The notes: generated from the letters alone by a model not told the origin. Positions 50,174 through 59,906 are shown, counted from the stretch's first letter. The stretch: DNA of 64,000 bases from Coprenecus sp902388455 (GCA_963931615.1 OZ007032.1:558001-622000), one strand, 5' to 3'. Made by a program: numbers and translations.

Positions 50174-51397
50174 ATGGAACGTAAATTCAATACCATCGAT
50201 GAGGCGGCCGAGGCTCTCCGCCAGGGACAGATTATCGTGGTCATCGACGATCCCGACCGGGAGAATGAGGGAGACCTGATCTGCGCCGCCCGTCACGCCA
50301 CCACTGCCAATGTCAACTTCATGGCCTGCTACGGCAAGGGCCTGATATGTATGCCGATGAGCTCTGCTCTGACCCAAAAACTGGGCCTGGGACAGATGGT
50401 CTCGCACAATACCGACAATCACTGCACGGCCTTCACCGTGTCCATCGACCACGTCTCGACGGGTACGGGTATCTCGGCCATTGAGCGGTCGATCACTGCG
50501 ATGAAATCGGTGGAGCCGGATGCCAGGCCGGAGGATTTCCGCCGTCCCGGGCACATGTTCCCTTTAGAGTCGCGTCCGGGCGGAGTGCTTCAGCGCCGCG
50601 GGCACACTGAGGCCACTGTGGACCTGATGCGCATCGCCGGACTGGAGGAGTGCGGACTGTGCTGCGAGATCATGCGGGAGGACGGGGACATGATGCGCAC
50701 TACCGAGCTGATAGCCTTCGCCGCAGAGCACGGTCTTAGGATTATCACCGTGGACGACCTGGTGTCCTACCGCAAGCACCACGAGAAGTGGATGGAGAAG
50801 GTGACGGACGCGGCCCTGCCTACGAAGTACGGCAACTTCCGGATTATGGGCTACGTCAACCGCATCACCAAGGAGCATCACCTGGCGATAGTCAAGGGCG
50901 ACATCACCACTCCCGAGCCGGTGCTGTGCCGGATGCACTCGGAGTGCCTGACCGGAGACGTACTGGGCTCACTGCGCTGTGACTGCGGCGAGCAACTGGC
51001 CGAGGCCCTCAGACGTATCGAGAAGGCCGGACGCGGAGTGCTGCTCTACCTGCGGCAGGAGGGACGCGGTATCGGGCTGATCAACAAGCTGCGGGCCTAC
51101 GAGCTGCAGGACCAGGGCATGGATACCGTGGAGGCCAACCTGGCCTTAGGCTTCAAGGCTGACCTTCGCGACTACGATGTCGGCGGCGCCATCCTCTCCG
51201 ACCTCGGCATCCGGAAACTGATACTGATGACCAACAATCCGATGAAGATCTTCGGCCTGGACCACTACGGCATCGAGGTGGTGGGCCGCGACCCCATCGA
51301 GATGACCTGCAACGAGAAGAACGAGGCCTACATGTACACCAAGTACAAGAAGATGGGCCATCTCCTCCATTTCGAGCAGAAGGAGCATTTTAAGTAG
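50174..51397 (+). CDS. ribBA: bifunctional DHBP synthase / GTP cyclohydrolase II
   Basis: A 407-residue fusion. The N-terminal RibB domain (1 to about 205) has DDPDRENEGDLICAAR and RPGHMFPL; the C-terminal RibA domain (about 210-407) has the zinc site CLTGDVLGSLRCDCGEQL and LRQEGRGIGLINKLRAYELQ. It supplies both precursors of riboflavin, from ribulose 5-phosphate and GTP. The fusion is normal for Bacteroidota. Thirty bases separate it from ribH. Confidence 0.97.
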   Translation: MERKFNTIDEAAEALRQGQIIVVIDDPDRENEGDLICAARHATTANVNFMACYGKGLICMPMSSALTQKLGLGQMVSHNTDNHCTAFTVSIDHVSTGTGISAIERSITAMKSVEPDARPEDFRRPGHMFPLESRPGGVLQRRGHTEATVDLMRIAGLEECGLCCEIMREDGDMMRTTELIAFAAEHGLRIITVDDLVSYRKHHEKWMEKVTDAALPTKYGNFRIMGYVNRITKEHHLAIVKGDITTPEPVLCRMHSECLTGDVLGSLRCDCGEQLAEALRRIEKAGRGVLLYLRQEGRGIGLINKLRAYELQDQGMDTVEANLALGFKADLRDYDVGGAILSDLGIRKLILMTNNPMKIFGLDHYGIEVVGRDPIEMTCNEKNEAYMYTKYKKMGHLLHFEQKEHFK

Positions 51398-51427
51398 AAA
51401 TAGAAAACAATAAATACAAAGTCAACG

Positions 51428-51889
51428 ATGAAAGTAATAGAAGGCAATCTGTCAGCCGCCGGCCAGAGGATAGGCATCGTAGCGGCCCGTTTCAACGAAT
51501 TCATCACTTCCAAGCTGCTCGGCGGGGCGGAGGACTCGTTCCTGCGTCACGGAGGTGCGGGGGAGAATCTCGAGGTGGCCTGGGTGCCCGGAGCGTTCGA
51601 GATTCCGTTTGTGGCCAGGAAGATGGCTCTCTCCGGCAAGTACGATGCTATCGTCTGCCTCGGAGCCGTAATCCGCGGGGCTACCCCTCACTTCGATATG
51701 GTCGCCAATGAGGCCACCAAGGGTATAGCCCACGTCGGTCTGGAGTGCAACGTCCCCGTCATCTTCGGCGTCCTGACCACCGACTCCATCGAGCAGGCCG
51801 TAGAACGCGCAGGCACCAAGGCCGGCAACAAAGGCTTCGACGCCATGACCACCGCTATCGAGATGGTCAATCTCGCCCGCCAGTTCTAA
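51428..51889 (+). CDS. ribH: 6,7-dimethyl-8-ribityllumazine synthase
   Basis: A 153-residue protein with the lumazine synthase motifs: GIVAARFNEFITSKLLGGAE, WVPGAFEIPFVARKM, LGAVIRGATPHFDMVANEA, and FGVLTTDSIEQAVERAGTKA, which includes the phosphate-binding part. It forms lumazine from the RibD-derived amine and DHBP, and assembles as an icosahedral or pentameric shell in relatives. It is the last gene of the operon; downstream are two REP-like hairpins that separate it from the convergent hexosaminidase gene. Confidence 0.97.
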   Translation: MKVIEGNLSAAGQRIGIVAARFNEFITSKLLGGAEDSFLRHGGAGENLEVAWVPGAFEIPFVARKMALSGKYDAIVCLGAVIRGATPHFDMVANEATKGIAHVGLECNVPVIFGVLTTDSIEQAVERAGTKAGNKGFDAMTTAIEMVNLARQF

Positions 51890-51938
51890 CGGAACAGATT
51901 GGTTTTAGCCGGCATGACGTGAGCCGGCATGGCATGCA

Positions 51939-51978
51939 CCGCAACGGCAGCGTTTCCCGTGATTCGGTGCCGTTGTGG
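51939..51978. repeat. REP-like hairpin element, copy 2
   Basis: The sequence CCGCAACGGCAG ... CGTGATTCGGTGCCGTTGTGG forms an imperfect stem (CAACGGCA with TGCCGTTG) and matches the element at 10453 at 19 of 21 positions in its right half. It lies in the 281-bp gap between ribH and the hexosaminidase gene, which otherwise holds no gene. Confidence 0.6.
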
Positions 51979-52046
51979 CAGGCCCGTGCAGAGGCAACTG
52001 CTTCTACACGTCTTGTAGAGCAGTCTGTTCCTTTTCACCGATACGA

Positions 52047-52080
52047 CAACGGCAGCAAATCGCGGAATTTGCTGCCGTTG
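52047..52080. repeat. REP-like hairpin element, copy 3 (perfect 14-bp stem)
   Basis: CAACGGCAGCAAAT and ATTTGCTGCCGTTG form a perfect stem around the 6-base loop CGCGGA. The outer part (CAACGGCA/TGCCGTTG) is the one shared with copies 1 and 2. It may serve as a two-way terminator between convergent genes, though the T run is weak. Confidence 0.65.
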
Positions 52081-52170
52081 TTGTATAAGGTGGTTGTATG
52101 TATGCGTATCAGAGTAGATGGAATGCGGATGTGGTTGTGTTGCTTGACAGCGATTTGCATCCGCAGCCGG

Positions 52171-54183
52171 CTACAGCAGGTGATTGTAGACTTTCAGATT
52201 GGTGATGCGGCTATGGAAGTCTCCGGCCTGCTGCAGGGGGAATACGAGGGTGGGGACGTAGTACATCACGCTCTCGCCTTCGTTGTGCCAGCGCTTTTCG
52301 GTCTCGAGGTGGTCGATGACGCGGCCGTTGATGATCAGGGTCGTGGAGCGGTTGTCACCCTTGACCGTGACTTCGAGCCGGTCGCCGTCCTGGATGCTGT
52401 AGCGGAAGGTGTTGAGGTAGCCGTCGCGGGCGAAGCCCATCATGCCGCTGACCGGGTCGCTGAGATAGAATACGGCGTCCTCTGAGCGGAACAGCTCGGT
52501 GCCGGGTTTCTCGGCGGCACCCTCGACGGTGAAGCTGACGGTGTAGTCATAGCCGATCTCGGGATAGGGCATGACTGTGCCGGGAGCCACCTCGGCCATC
52601 TCCAGCACGCAGCCGGGCTCAGTGCCGATGCGGCCTGCGAAGTTGATGCCGGGAGCCTCGCGCACACAGGAGCGGGTGCTGTCGAAGCCGGCGTAGGGCA
52701 GGGAGGTCTCCGCACCGGTCCACATCTTCACGGACAGAGTCTGCAGGGCGGGGAAGAGCCGGTAGTGGATATCCTTGACCGATATACCGTTGCCGGCATG
52801 GTCGTTCCATACGGCGAACATGCCGCCGAGGATGGATGTGTCGCGCTCGGTGAAGACGGCGTCACCTACATGGGCGGGAGTCCAGTTCTCGTAGAGATAT
52901 TTCTCGTTGAGGTAGTCGTAGTAGTAGCCGGCTGCGGGTACGATGTAGACCAGACCGTCGGGTATGGAGATGAGCTTGTAGCCGTCCTCCACCATCTGTT
53001 TGGGATCGGCATAGCCGTTGTACCATGCGTTCATTATCACGTTCTCCGACTTGACCGGAGTCTCTCCGTCAGCGTGAGTGAGGGCACCCCAGACTACGGC
53101 CTGCTTGCCGTAGCTCTCGACGAGGCGGATGTAGTGGTCGGTGAAGTAGCGGAATTTCTCCACGACTTCCTTGTCCTTGTTGGAGTACTCGTCTGTGCCG
53201 ATATGCACCTTGGGACCACGGAAGACCGGCTCCTCCCCTTCGAGATATTCCTTGAAGAGGGCGTCCACGAACTCGTAGGTCTCGGGCTTGAACAGGTCCA
53301 GATGGTCCATGCCGTACTCCTCGGAGCCTATCTCCGGCATGTAGCGGGTGAGGGCCAGGGAATGGGCGGGCACGTCTATCTCCGGGATAATCTCCACGTA
53401 CATGCCTGCGGACTCCTCCTGGAAGTCGATGAACTCGGCCTTGGTATAATGACCGTCACGGGCGGTAAGTCCGGGGTAGGTGTCGCACTCGATGCGGAAT
53501 GCTGCGTAGGTGCGGTCCCAGTCCCCTCCGAAGTACTGCTTGAAGCCGTTGTCATTGAGGTGAATCTGGAGGGTGTTCATCTTGTAGTAGGCCATGATGC
53601 GGGAGAGCTTGCGCAGGTAGCTCATCGGAATGTACTTGCGGCCGCAGTCCATCATGAAGCCGCGGATGCCGTAGTCGGGCCAGTCGAGAATCCTGCCGCA
53701 GGTCAGGTCAATGCCATCGGTCTCAGCGTCAGCCTGCAGGGCGCGGTCAGCCAGCTGCAGCAGGGTCTGCGTCCCCCAGTACACGCCGCGGGCAGTTGAG
53801 GCGGAAAGCCGCACGTGGTCAGTAATATTGAGCGAATAGCTCTCGGTGCTGCCGCCGCTGAGCTTGTCCAGCTTCTTGTCGGTCTTGATTTCCAGGACAA
53901 TATCTCCTTTCCCACCTTTCCCGGCGACAACCTCCGGCTTAAAGCCGGCAACAGTGTTCCAGTCCTCTGCCAGCATTCCGGCTATCCGCAGCAGCTCTTC
54001 GTCCCCGGACGGCACGGCTATCCGCATCGTCCCGGAAATGGTCAGGTCTCCTTTGCCGGCCTCCCAGGTCTTCAGCTCCGGAATAACAAACGGTTTGGAG
54101 TTCTCCACAGTCGCGGCAAAAGCATTGACGGAACATAATACAGCAGCGAGTACGCTGATAAAAAAATACATAGGTCGTTTCAT
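52171..54183 (-). CDS. beta-N-acetylhexosaminidase (GH20), exported
   Basis: A 670-residue enzyme with a signal peptide (about 1-24), an N-terminal GH20b domain (about 28-165) and a catalytic TIM barrel from about 170. The Asp331-Glu332 pair lies in KVHIGTDEYSNK; other sugar-binding motifs are GFMMDCGRKYIP, QIHLNDNGFKQYF and EIDVPAHSLALT. The last 170 residues are beta-rich and LamG/concanavalin-like (FYLSDPVSGMMGFARDGYLN). It removes terminal GlcNAc or GalNAc from host mucin or other glycans outside the cytoplasm. There is no SusCD pair nearby. Confidence 0.92.
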   Translation of the reverse strand: MKRPMYFFISVLAAVLCSVNAFAATVENSKPFVIPELKTWEAGKGDLTISGTMRIAVPSGDEELLRIAGMLAEDWNTVAGFKPEVVAGKGGKGDIVLEIKTDKKLDKLSGGSTESYSLNITDHVRLSASTARGVYWGTQTLLQLADRALQADAETDGIDLTCGRILDWPDYGIRGFMMDCGRKYIPMSYLRKLSRIMAYYKMNTLQIHLNDNGFKQYFGGDWDRTYAAFRIECDTYPGLTARDGHYTKAEFIDFQEESAGMYVEIIPEIDVPAHSLALTRYMPEIGSEEYGMDHLDLFKPETYEFVDALFKEYLEGEEPVFRGPKVHIGTDEYSNKDKEVVEKFRYFTDHYIRLVESYGKQAVVWGALTHADGETPVKSENVIMNAWYNGYADPKQMVEDGYKLISIPDGLVYIVPAAGYYYDYLNEKYLYENWTPAHVGDAVFTERDTSILGGMFAVWNDHAGNGISVKDIHYRLFPALQTLSVKMWTGAETSLPYAGFDSTRSCVREAPGINFAGRIGTEPGCVLEMAEVAPGTVMPYPEIGYDYTVSFTVEGAAEKPGTELFRSEDAVFYLSDPVSGMMGFARDGYLNTFRYSIQDGDRLEVTVKGDNRSTTLIINGRVIDHLETEKRWHNEGESVMYYVPTLVFPLQQAGDFHSRITNLKVYNHLL

Positions 54184-54283
54184 GTCTCTGTTTTTGATTT
54201 CAAGATGTTGTTATTGAGTTGTGTTGACTTGACGACAGATGTCATATATCTGTCCTGAACGTCATTGTTATATATGGCTTGAA

Positions 54284-54742
54284 CTATTTAAGTATCTGGG
54301 CAGTATGGTTCTTCGTGTCGACCTTGGAGATGATGTCGGTGATGACGCCGTTCTCATCGATGACGTAGGTCTTGCGGAGGGTTCCCATGCTGACCTTGCC
54401 GTAGTTCTTCTTCTCGCCCCAGGCCTCGTAAGCCTGGAGAATAGCAGTCTCCGGATCGGAAATAAGGGGAAACGGCAGCCCGTACTTAGCGATGAACTTC
54501 TGGTGCGAGGCCGTACTGTCCTTGCTGACACCCACTACGGCATAGCCGAGGTCGAGAAACCGCTGATAGTTGTCCCTGAGGTCGCAGGCCTCGGCCGTAC
54601 AGCCGGGAGTGCTGTCCTTGGGATAGAAGTAGAGGACGAGCCTGCGTCCTGCAAAGTCACTCAGGCGGATGATGTTACCGTCCTGGTCCGGGCCCTCGAA
54701 GTACGGGGCCTTGTCTCCTTTCTGAAGCATAGTATTGTGCAT
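54284..54742 (-). CDS. bcp: thioredoxin-dependent thiol peroxidase (Bcp/PrxQ type)
   Basis: A 152-residue peroxiredoxin with peroxidatic Cys48 and, five positions on, resolving Cys53 in DSTPGCTAEACDLRD. It reduces hydrogen and organic peroxides using thioredoxin in the cytoplasm. The ATG at 54742 gives HNTM before the normal start; ATG 54730 (MLQKGDKAP) is an alternative. It is 10 bases after the malic enzyme gene on the same strand. Confidence 0.95.
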   Translation of the reverse strand: MHNTMLQKGDKAPYFEGPDQDGNIIRLSDFAGRRLVLYFYPKDSTPGCTAEACDLRDNYQRFLDLGYAVVGVSKDSTASHQKFIAKYGLPFPLISDPETAILQAYEAWGEKKNYGKVSMGTLRKTYVIDENGVITDIISKVDTKNHTAQILK

Positions 54743-54752
54743 TTAAATTACA

Positions 54753-57086
54753 TTATCTGTCGAGCAGGCAGTTGCCGGCCTTGAGGTAGATGGCTGCGTC
54801 TAATGACGCCAATGTCGCTATGTTTACTATCTCCCGCACAGGAGCGTCCACCGAAATAAAGTGCACGGGCTTGTTGAGCCCTATCTGGATAGGACCGATG
54901 GCCTCGCCCGCTCCCATCTCCATCATCATGCGCCAGGCGGCGGAGGAGGAGTTGAGGTCCGGGAAAATCAGAGTGTTCACGTCCTTGCCCTGCAGGCGGT
55001 TGAAAGGATAGGTGCGGTCGCGCAGCTGCTTGTTGAGCGCCACATCGACACGCATCTCGCCGTCCACCACCATGTCGGGGTACCGCTGGTGCAGGATCTC
55101 GACGGCCTGATGGACTGCCGACGGGGTACCGCAGGTTCCGGAGGGACAGGCAGCGGATGTACCTTCCTGGATATTGGAACCGAAGTTGCTGTAGGAGAGC
55201 ATGGCGATGACGGGGTCGAATGCGTAGTATTCCACCGCACCGGTAGTAAGACGGGCGATGTCCACTAAGGTGGAGGCATCGGTGCGCTCGTTGATCATAG
55301 TGTCGGCCAGGAAGAACACACCCCTCTTGGTATTGAGAATGTGCATCGTCGCGAATGTGCTGTATCCCTGACGGATGCCGATGATATCGCGGGCGATGGA
55401 GGCTACCGCCACGTTATTGGTATAGGTGCCGGCTATGAAGGCGTCCGCATCGCCGCTCTCGACCATCATCATGCCGAAGTAGTTGCGGTCGAACATCTTC
55501 TCGTACGCGTCCTGACGGGTGTACCCCTTGCGGGCGAGCTTGGTGGCCAGGGCCTCCGCGTAGCTTTCCCTCCGGGCTTTCTCGTCCGGATGCCTGGGAT
55601 TGACGATCTCCACACCATCGAGCGACAGTCCGAGACCTGCGGCCCTTTTCCCGATAAGCTCCGCATTGCCCAGCAGGACGGGGCGGCAGAGTCCCTCCGA
55701 ACCTGCCTGTACGGCTGCCTCCAGCATATTGTCCGTATTGCCTTCCCCGAAGACCACCCGCATGGGCTGGCAGCGGGCCACATCGGCGAAACGGCGGACG
55801 AGCTTGTTGTCATAGCCCATCATCTCCTGCAGGTGCTCTTCGTACTCTTCCCAGTCGGTGATATGCCTGCGGGCTACTCCGGATTTCATGGCTGCCTTTG
55901 CCACGGCAGGGGCAACAGCTGAGAGCAGTCTGGGATCAAGTGGCTTGGGCAGGATGTACTGGCGTCCGTAGCGGAAACTCTCTTCGATGTTGTATGCCGC
56001 ATTGACGACAGAGGGGACGGGCTGCTTGGCCAGCGCGGCTATGGCGTAGACGGCGGCCAGCTTCATCTCCTCGTTGATGGCTGTGGCGCGTACGTCCAGG
56101 GCTCCGCGGAAGATGTAGGGGAATCCGAGGACGTTGTTGATCTGGTTGGGGTAGTCCGAGCGGCCGGTGGCGAATATCAGGTCGTCGCGGGAGGCCATGG
56201 CCTCGGAATACTCTATCTCGGGGTCGGGATTGGCCAGGGCAAATACGACCGGGCGGTCGGCCATCGTGCGGATCATCTCCTTGGTCAGGACGTTGCGTAC
56301 GGAAAGGCCCAGGAAGACGTCGGCGCCGACAAGGGCTTCGGCCAGGGTGTGCACGTCGCGGTCAGTGGCGAAGGTCCGCTTCATGGCGTTGAGGTCGGTG
56401 CGGGAAGTGGAGATAACTCCCTTGCTGTCGCACATTACGATGTTCTCCCGGCGCACACCGAGCTCGATGTAGAGGTTGGTGCAGGCGACGGCGGCGGCAC
56501 CTGCTCCGTTGACCACCAGCCGGATGTCCTCTATCTTCTTGTTCTGCAGCTCCAGGGCGTTGAGCAGGCCCGCGGCCGAGATGATGGCCGTGCCGTGCTG
56601 GTCGTCGTGCATCACTGGGATGTCGCACTCCTCCTTGAGCCTGCGCTCTATCTCGAAGCACTCCGGGGCCTTGATGTCCTCGAGGTTGATGCCTCCGAAG
56701 GTGGGGGCTATGGCCTTGACGGCGGCGATGAATTTCTCCGGATCCTTCTCGTTCAGCTCTATGTCGTAGCAGTCCAGTCCAGCGAATATCTTGAACAGAA
56801 GGGCCTTCCCCTCCATCACGGGCTTGCCGGCGAGGGCTCCGATGTCGCCCAGACCGAGGACGGCCGTGCCGTTGGAGATGACGGCCATGAGATTGCCCTT
56901 GTTGGTGTATTCGTAGGCGTCTTCCGCGCGGTCCTTGATCTCCAGGCAGGGGTAGGCCACGCCGGGAGAATAGGCCAGGGAAAGGTCGTGCTGGGAAGAG
57001 TAGGGTTTGGTGGGCAGGGTCTCTATCTTGCCCGGACGGCCGAGACGGTGATAGTCCAGGGCCGCTTTCTTATTGTTGTCTGACAT
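54753..57086 (-). CDS. maeB: NADP-dependent malic enzyme with C-terminal phosphotransacetylase-like domain
   Basis: The 777 residues match the long MaeB class. The malic-enzyme part (about 1-430) has SLAYSPGVAYPCLEI, DDQHGTAIISAAGLLNAL and the NAD(P) turn LVVNGAGAAAVACTNLY. The C-terminal part (about 440-777) resembles phosphotransacetylase (GNAELIGKRAAGLGLSL, NTKRGVFFLADTMIN) and is regulatory in relatives. It makes pyruvate from malate with NADPH. It precedes bcp in the same direction, so the two may share a transcript. Confidence 0.96.
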   Translation of the reverse strand: MSDNNKKAALDYHRLGRPGKIETLPTKPYSSQHDLSLAYSPGVAYPCLEIKDRAEDAYEYTNKGNLMAVISNGTAVLGLGDIGALAGKPVMEGKALLFKIFAGLDCYDIELNEKDPEKFIAAVKAIAPTFGGINLEDIKAPECFEIERRLKEECDIPVMHDDQHGTAIISAAGLLNALELQNKKIEDIRLVVNGAGAAAVACTNLYIELGVRRENIVMCDSKGVISTSRTDLNAMKRTFATDRDVHTLAEALVGADVFLGLSVRNVLTKEMIRTMADRPVVFALANPDPEIEYSEAMASRDDLIFATGRSDYPNQINNVLGFPYIFRGALDVRATAINEEMKLAAVYAIAALAKQPVPSVVNAAYNIEESFRYGRQYILPKPLDPRLLSAVAPAVAKAAMKSGVARRHITDWEEYEEHLQEMMGYDNKLVRRFADVARCQPMRVVFGEGNTDNMLEAAVQAGSEGLCRPVLLGNAELIGKRAAGLGLSLDGVEIVNPRHPDEKARRESYAEALATKLARKGYTRQDAYEKMFDRNYFGMMMVESGDADAFIAGTYTNNVAVASIARDIIGIRQGYSTFATMHILNTKRGVFFLADTMINERTDASTLVDIARLTTGAVEYYAFDPVIAMLSYSNFGSNIQEGTSAACPSGTCGTPSAVHQAVEILHQRYPDMVVDGEMRVDVALNKQLRDRTYPFNRLQGKDVNTLIFPDLNSSSAAWRMMMEMGAGEAIGPIQIGLNKPVHFISVDAPVREIVNIATLASLDAAIYLKAGNCLLDR

Positions 57087-57101
57087 GGTTTCAGGATGTG
57101 G

Positions 57102-58283
57102 TTATAAATTAAGATTCAAGAGTATGTCCCCGGAGGTGCCGAGCACTTTGAGGGTCATCTTCCCGCCTTTCCGGCTCAGAACCATCACCGTGGCGCCTTC
57201 CATGGAGTAGCCTCCGCCGACTACTACCGGGAAGTTGTTTCCGACAGAGCCGGCAGGGTGGTATGCGTGTCTGTGCGTGTGGGCGTTGATGCAGATGTCG
57301 AAGGGTGCGTCAGCGAGCAGCGGGCCCCACAGCTCCAGGCAGGGATTGTAGGCATCGCCCATCGCGTAGATCGGAATGTGATGTATGAGCACCCGGCGGG
57401 AGGCACTGCGGAACTCCTCCGAGGCCAGCTCCCCGCGGAGAAAATCCACCTGTTCCGCCCTCAGTCCGGAAAAGTCGTTGAGGCCGTAGTAGACCCAGTG
57501 GTCGTCGGGCTTGTCCTCCCCGCAGTCGAGCATGACGATGCGGGTATCGCCCCAGTTGAATGCTCCGTAGGTGCGGTTCCCTACGTAGTCGAAAAGTTCG
57601 CGCAGGCCGATGGAGTAGGCGTTGCGTATCTCATGGTTGCCTCTGAGGTAAAATACTGGGACATCGGCGGCTCCGACGGTGGAGTTCAGCTCGCTGAGGA
57701 ATGCCGTGGCCTCGTCGTGGGAGGCGGGGTCGTCGATGCAGTCCCCGTTGAAGACCACGAAGTCGTAGGGAATGTCCCGGACGTGGGAGTACAGGGCCTG
57801 AAGGGTTTCGGAATGCTTGTGCAGGTCGTTGAAGATGAGGGCGGTGAAGTCTCCGCAGTCATCTGAGGGAAGGGTGAATGAGTGCATGGGGGAGACGGCC
57901 GTCTCTCCGAATTCTTTCTTATATGCCTGGTATAGGAGAATTTCCCGGGAGCATACTCTGTAATAGTAGGTGCGTCCGGGTTCCAGCCCTTCGATCCGGA
58001 TCTTGTTCTGTGTCCCGTTGCAGATGACCTGCCCGTCCACTATTGTGCGGGCTTGCTGCCAGGACTCTGTATCGGTGGTGTCAGTGCCGTACTCTACCCA
58101 GCTGTATGCGGGCACCCATGTCTGCCACATGACGGTAATCCCGCCGCCGACGGGGTTCTGGAGGTATGGTTCGGTCCGGAAAATGGAATCTGCGGGAGCT
58201 GCGGCGGAGGCAGTCAGGGCAGTGAGGACTGTCAGCGAAAATGATAGAATGATAATTCCAGGTCTCATTGATGTATTACGCAA
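57102..58283 (-). CDS. exported metallophosphoesterase (purple acid phosphatase-like)
   Basis: A 393-residue protein with a signal peptide (about 1-28), an N-terminal fibronectin-like phosphatase domain (GGITVMWQTWVPAYSWVEYG), and the calcineurin-like core: ALIFNDLHKH, FNGDCIDD, LRGNHEIRN and INAHTHRH. It hydrolyses phosphate esters in the periplasm. The first motif has Asn-Asp-Leu-His instead of the usual Asp-x-His, so metal binding at that site is slightly altered. It is 15 bases upstream of the malic enzyme gene. Confidence 0.85.
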   Translation of the reverse strand: MRNTSMRPGIIILSFSLTVLTALTASAAAPADSIFRTEPYLQNPVGGGITVMWQTWVPAYSWVEYGTDTTDTESWQQARTIVDGQVICNGTQNKIRIEGLEPGRTYYYRVCSREILLYQAYKKEFGETAVSPMHSFTLPSDDCGDFTALIFNDLHKHSETLQALYSHVRDIPYDFVVFNGDCIDDPASHDEATAFLSELNSTVGAADVPVFYLRGNHEIRNAYSIGLRELFDYVGNRTYGAFNWGDTRIVMLDCGEDKPDDHWVYYGLNDFSGLRAEQVDFLRGELASEEFRSASRRVLIHHIPIYAMGDAYNPCLELWGPLLADAPFDICINAHTHRHAYHPAGSVGNNFPVVVGGGYSMEGATVMVLSRKGGKMTLKVLGTSGDILLNLNL

Positions 58284-58333
58284 AATAGTGTTTAAAGTAT
58301 TCGCGAAGATAGAGATTATCCTGGAAAAATAAA

Positions 58334-58359
58334 AGAGCCGGCTGAGAGATGCCGGCTCT
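58334..58359 (-). terminator. terminator of the initiator tRNA
   Basis: Perfect 9-bp stem AGAGCCGGC/GCCGGCTCT with an 8-base loop, followed on the minus strand by TTTTATTTTT. It lies 17 bases after the tRNA end. Confidence 0.85.
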
Positions 58360-58376
58360 GTGAAACTTGCTGTTTG

Positions 58377-58449
<73 letters not shown>

Positions 58450-58460
58450 ATGTGAGGTTG

Positions 58461-58468
58461 CAAAAGTA
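58461..58468 (-). promoter_or_regulatory. -7 box TACTTTTG for the initiator tRNA
   Basis: CAAAAGTA on the plus strand, 12 bases upstream of the tRNA. Confidence 0.6.
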
Positions 58469-58500
58469 GAAATTAAATTTTAAAAACCAAAATTTTCTTA

Positions 58501-59865
58501 TTAAAAGATATCGGAAATTTTGATTTTTTTCTGCTCTCCTTTTTGGATGTCTTTTATTGTCAACTCGTTGGCTGCTGCTTCGTCCTCTCCTGCGAGAATA
58601 ATGTATTTTATACCTTTTTTATCTGCATATTCGAACTGTTTGCGGAGTTTGGCGGGATCGGGGTAGATTTCGCAGGAGTGGCCTGCGGCCCTGCAACGGG
58701 CAGCGGCGTTCAGAATATAGGGCAGGGTAGCGGCGCCCATGTTGGCGAAGAGGTATTCGGTACCGCTTATTGCATCCTTGGGGAATTTGTCCAGACCGAC
58801 CAGTACGTCATAGATACGGTCCGCTCCGAAGGATATGCCGACTCCCGAGGTGTCGCTGAGGCCGAAGATACCGGTGAGGTCATCGTATCGTCCGCCGCCG
58901 CAAATGCTGCCGATGGTGAAGTCCAGGGCCTTGACTTCGAAGATGGCTCCTGTGTAATAGTTAAGGCCGCGGGCCAGTGACAGGTCGAATTCGGTCTGAG
59001 TGGTTACTCCTGCCTCCCGGATAAGACGGAAGAGCTCTTCAAGCTCGTCCAGGCCGCGCATGCCGGTCTGTGAACCTTCGAGGATGTGCCTCATGGCTGT
59101 GATTTTCTCCTCTGTGCTGCCTGTCAGGGTCAGGACAGGCTCGATGCGGGCTATGCTCTCGGGCAGGACACCGCGCTCGGCCAGTTCGACCTTGACGGCA
59201 TCCAGACCTATTTTGTCTATTTTGTCGATGGCTACCGTGATGTCGGTGAGCTTGTCGCTCTGGCCGGATATCTCGGCCAGTCCGGAGAGGATCTTGCGGT
59301 TGTTGATCTTGATCAGGACGCGGATACCCATGTTGCGGAATACCTCATCGGCTATCTCCACCATTTCCAGTTCATAGAGCAGGGAGTCCGAGCCTACGAC
59401 GTCTACATCGCACTGGTAGAATTCCCTATAGCGGCCTTTCTGGGGCCTGTCTGCTCTCCATACAGGCTGGATCTGATAACGCTTGAAAGGGAAGGTCAGT
59501 TCGTTGCGGTGCTGGACTACGAACCTTGCGAAGGGGACGGTCAGGTCGTAGCGGAGGCCCTTTTCGCATACTTTCAGCGCCAGGGCATTGCTCCCGGCTT
59601 CGGCCAGCTCTTCCGACGGCAGGTTCTGAATGTCCTTGAAGGCGTCGCCTGAATTCAGGATTTTGAAAAGGAGCTTGTCTCCTTCCTCTCCGTATTTGCC
59701 CAGCAGGGTGGACAGGTTCTCCATCGCCGGGGTCTCGATGGGGGAGTAGCCGTATTTGCGGAATACGGTCCTGACAGTGTCGAAGATGTAGTTGCGGCCG
59801 GCCATTTCGGAAGGACCGAAATCCCTGGTACCTTTTGGTATTGATGGTTTCTGTGCCATGTTCAT
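58501..59865 (-). CDS. hisS: histidyl-tRNA synthetase
   Basis: A 454-residue class II synthetase: motif 2 area YQIQPVWRADRPQKGRYREF, HisA-type motifs LARGLNYYTGAIFEV and GSICGGGRYDDL, and a C-terminal anticodon-binding domain. It charges tRNA-His in the cytoplasm. Start at ATG 59865 (MNMAQKP); ATG 59859 is equally possible. It diverges from rfbC and has a -7 box TAAATTTG at 59879. Confidence 0.96.
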   Translation of the reverse strand: MNMAQKPSIPKGTRDFGPSEMAGRNYIFDTVRTVFRKYGYSPIETPAMENLSTLLGKYGEEGDKLLFKILNSGDAFKDIQNLPSEELAEAGSNALALKVCEKGLRYDLTVPFARFVVQHRNELTFPFKRYQIQPVWRADRPQKGRYREFYQCDVDVVGSDSLLYELEMVEIADEVFRNMGIRVLIKINNRKILSGLAEISGQSDKLTDITVAIDKIDKIGLDAVKVELAERGVLPESIARIEPVLTLTGSTEEKITAMRHILEGSQTGMRGLDELEELFRLIREAGVTTQTEFDLSLARGLNYYTGAIFEVKALDFTIGSICGGGRYDDLTGIFGLSDTSGVGISFGADRIYDVLVGLDKFPKDAISGTEYLFANMGAATLPYILNAAARCRAAGHSCEIYPDPAKLRKQFEYADKKGIKYIILAGEDEAAANELTIKDIQKGEQKKIKISDIF

Positions 59866-59878
59866 GGATTTTGTGCTG

Positions 59879-59906
59879 CAAATTTAGAAACTGTTTTTTA
59901 CATTTG
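59879..59906. promoter_or_regulatory. divergent -7 boxes (hisS minus, rfbC plus)
   Basis: TAAATTTG on the minus strand (59879..59886) precedes hisS and TACATTTG on the plus strand (59899..59906) precedes rfbC by 20 bases. Confidence 0.6.
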
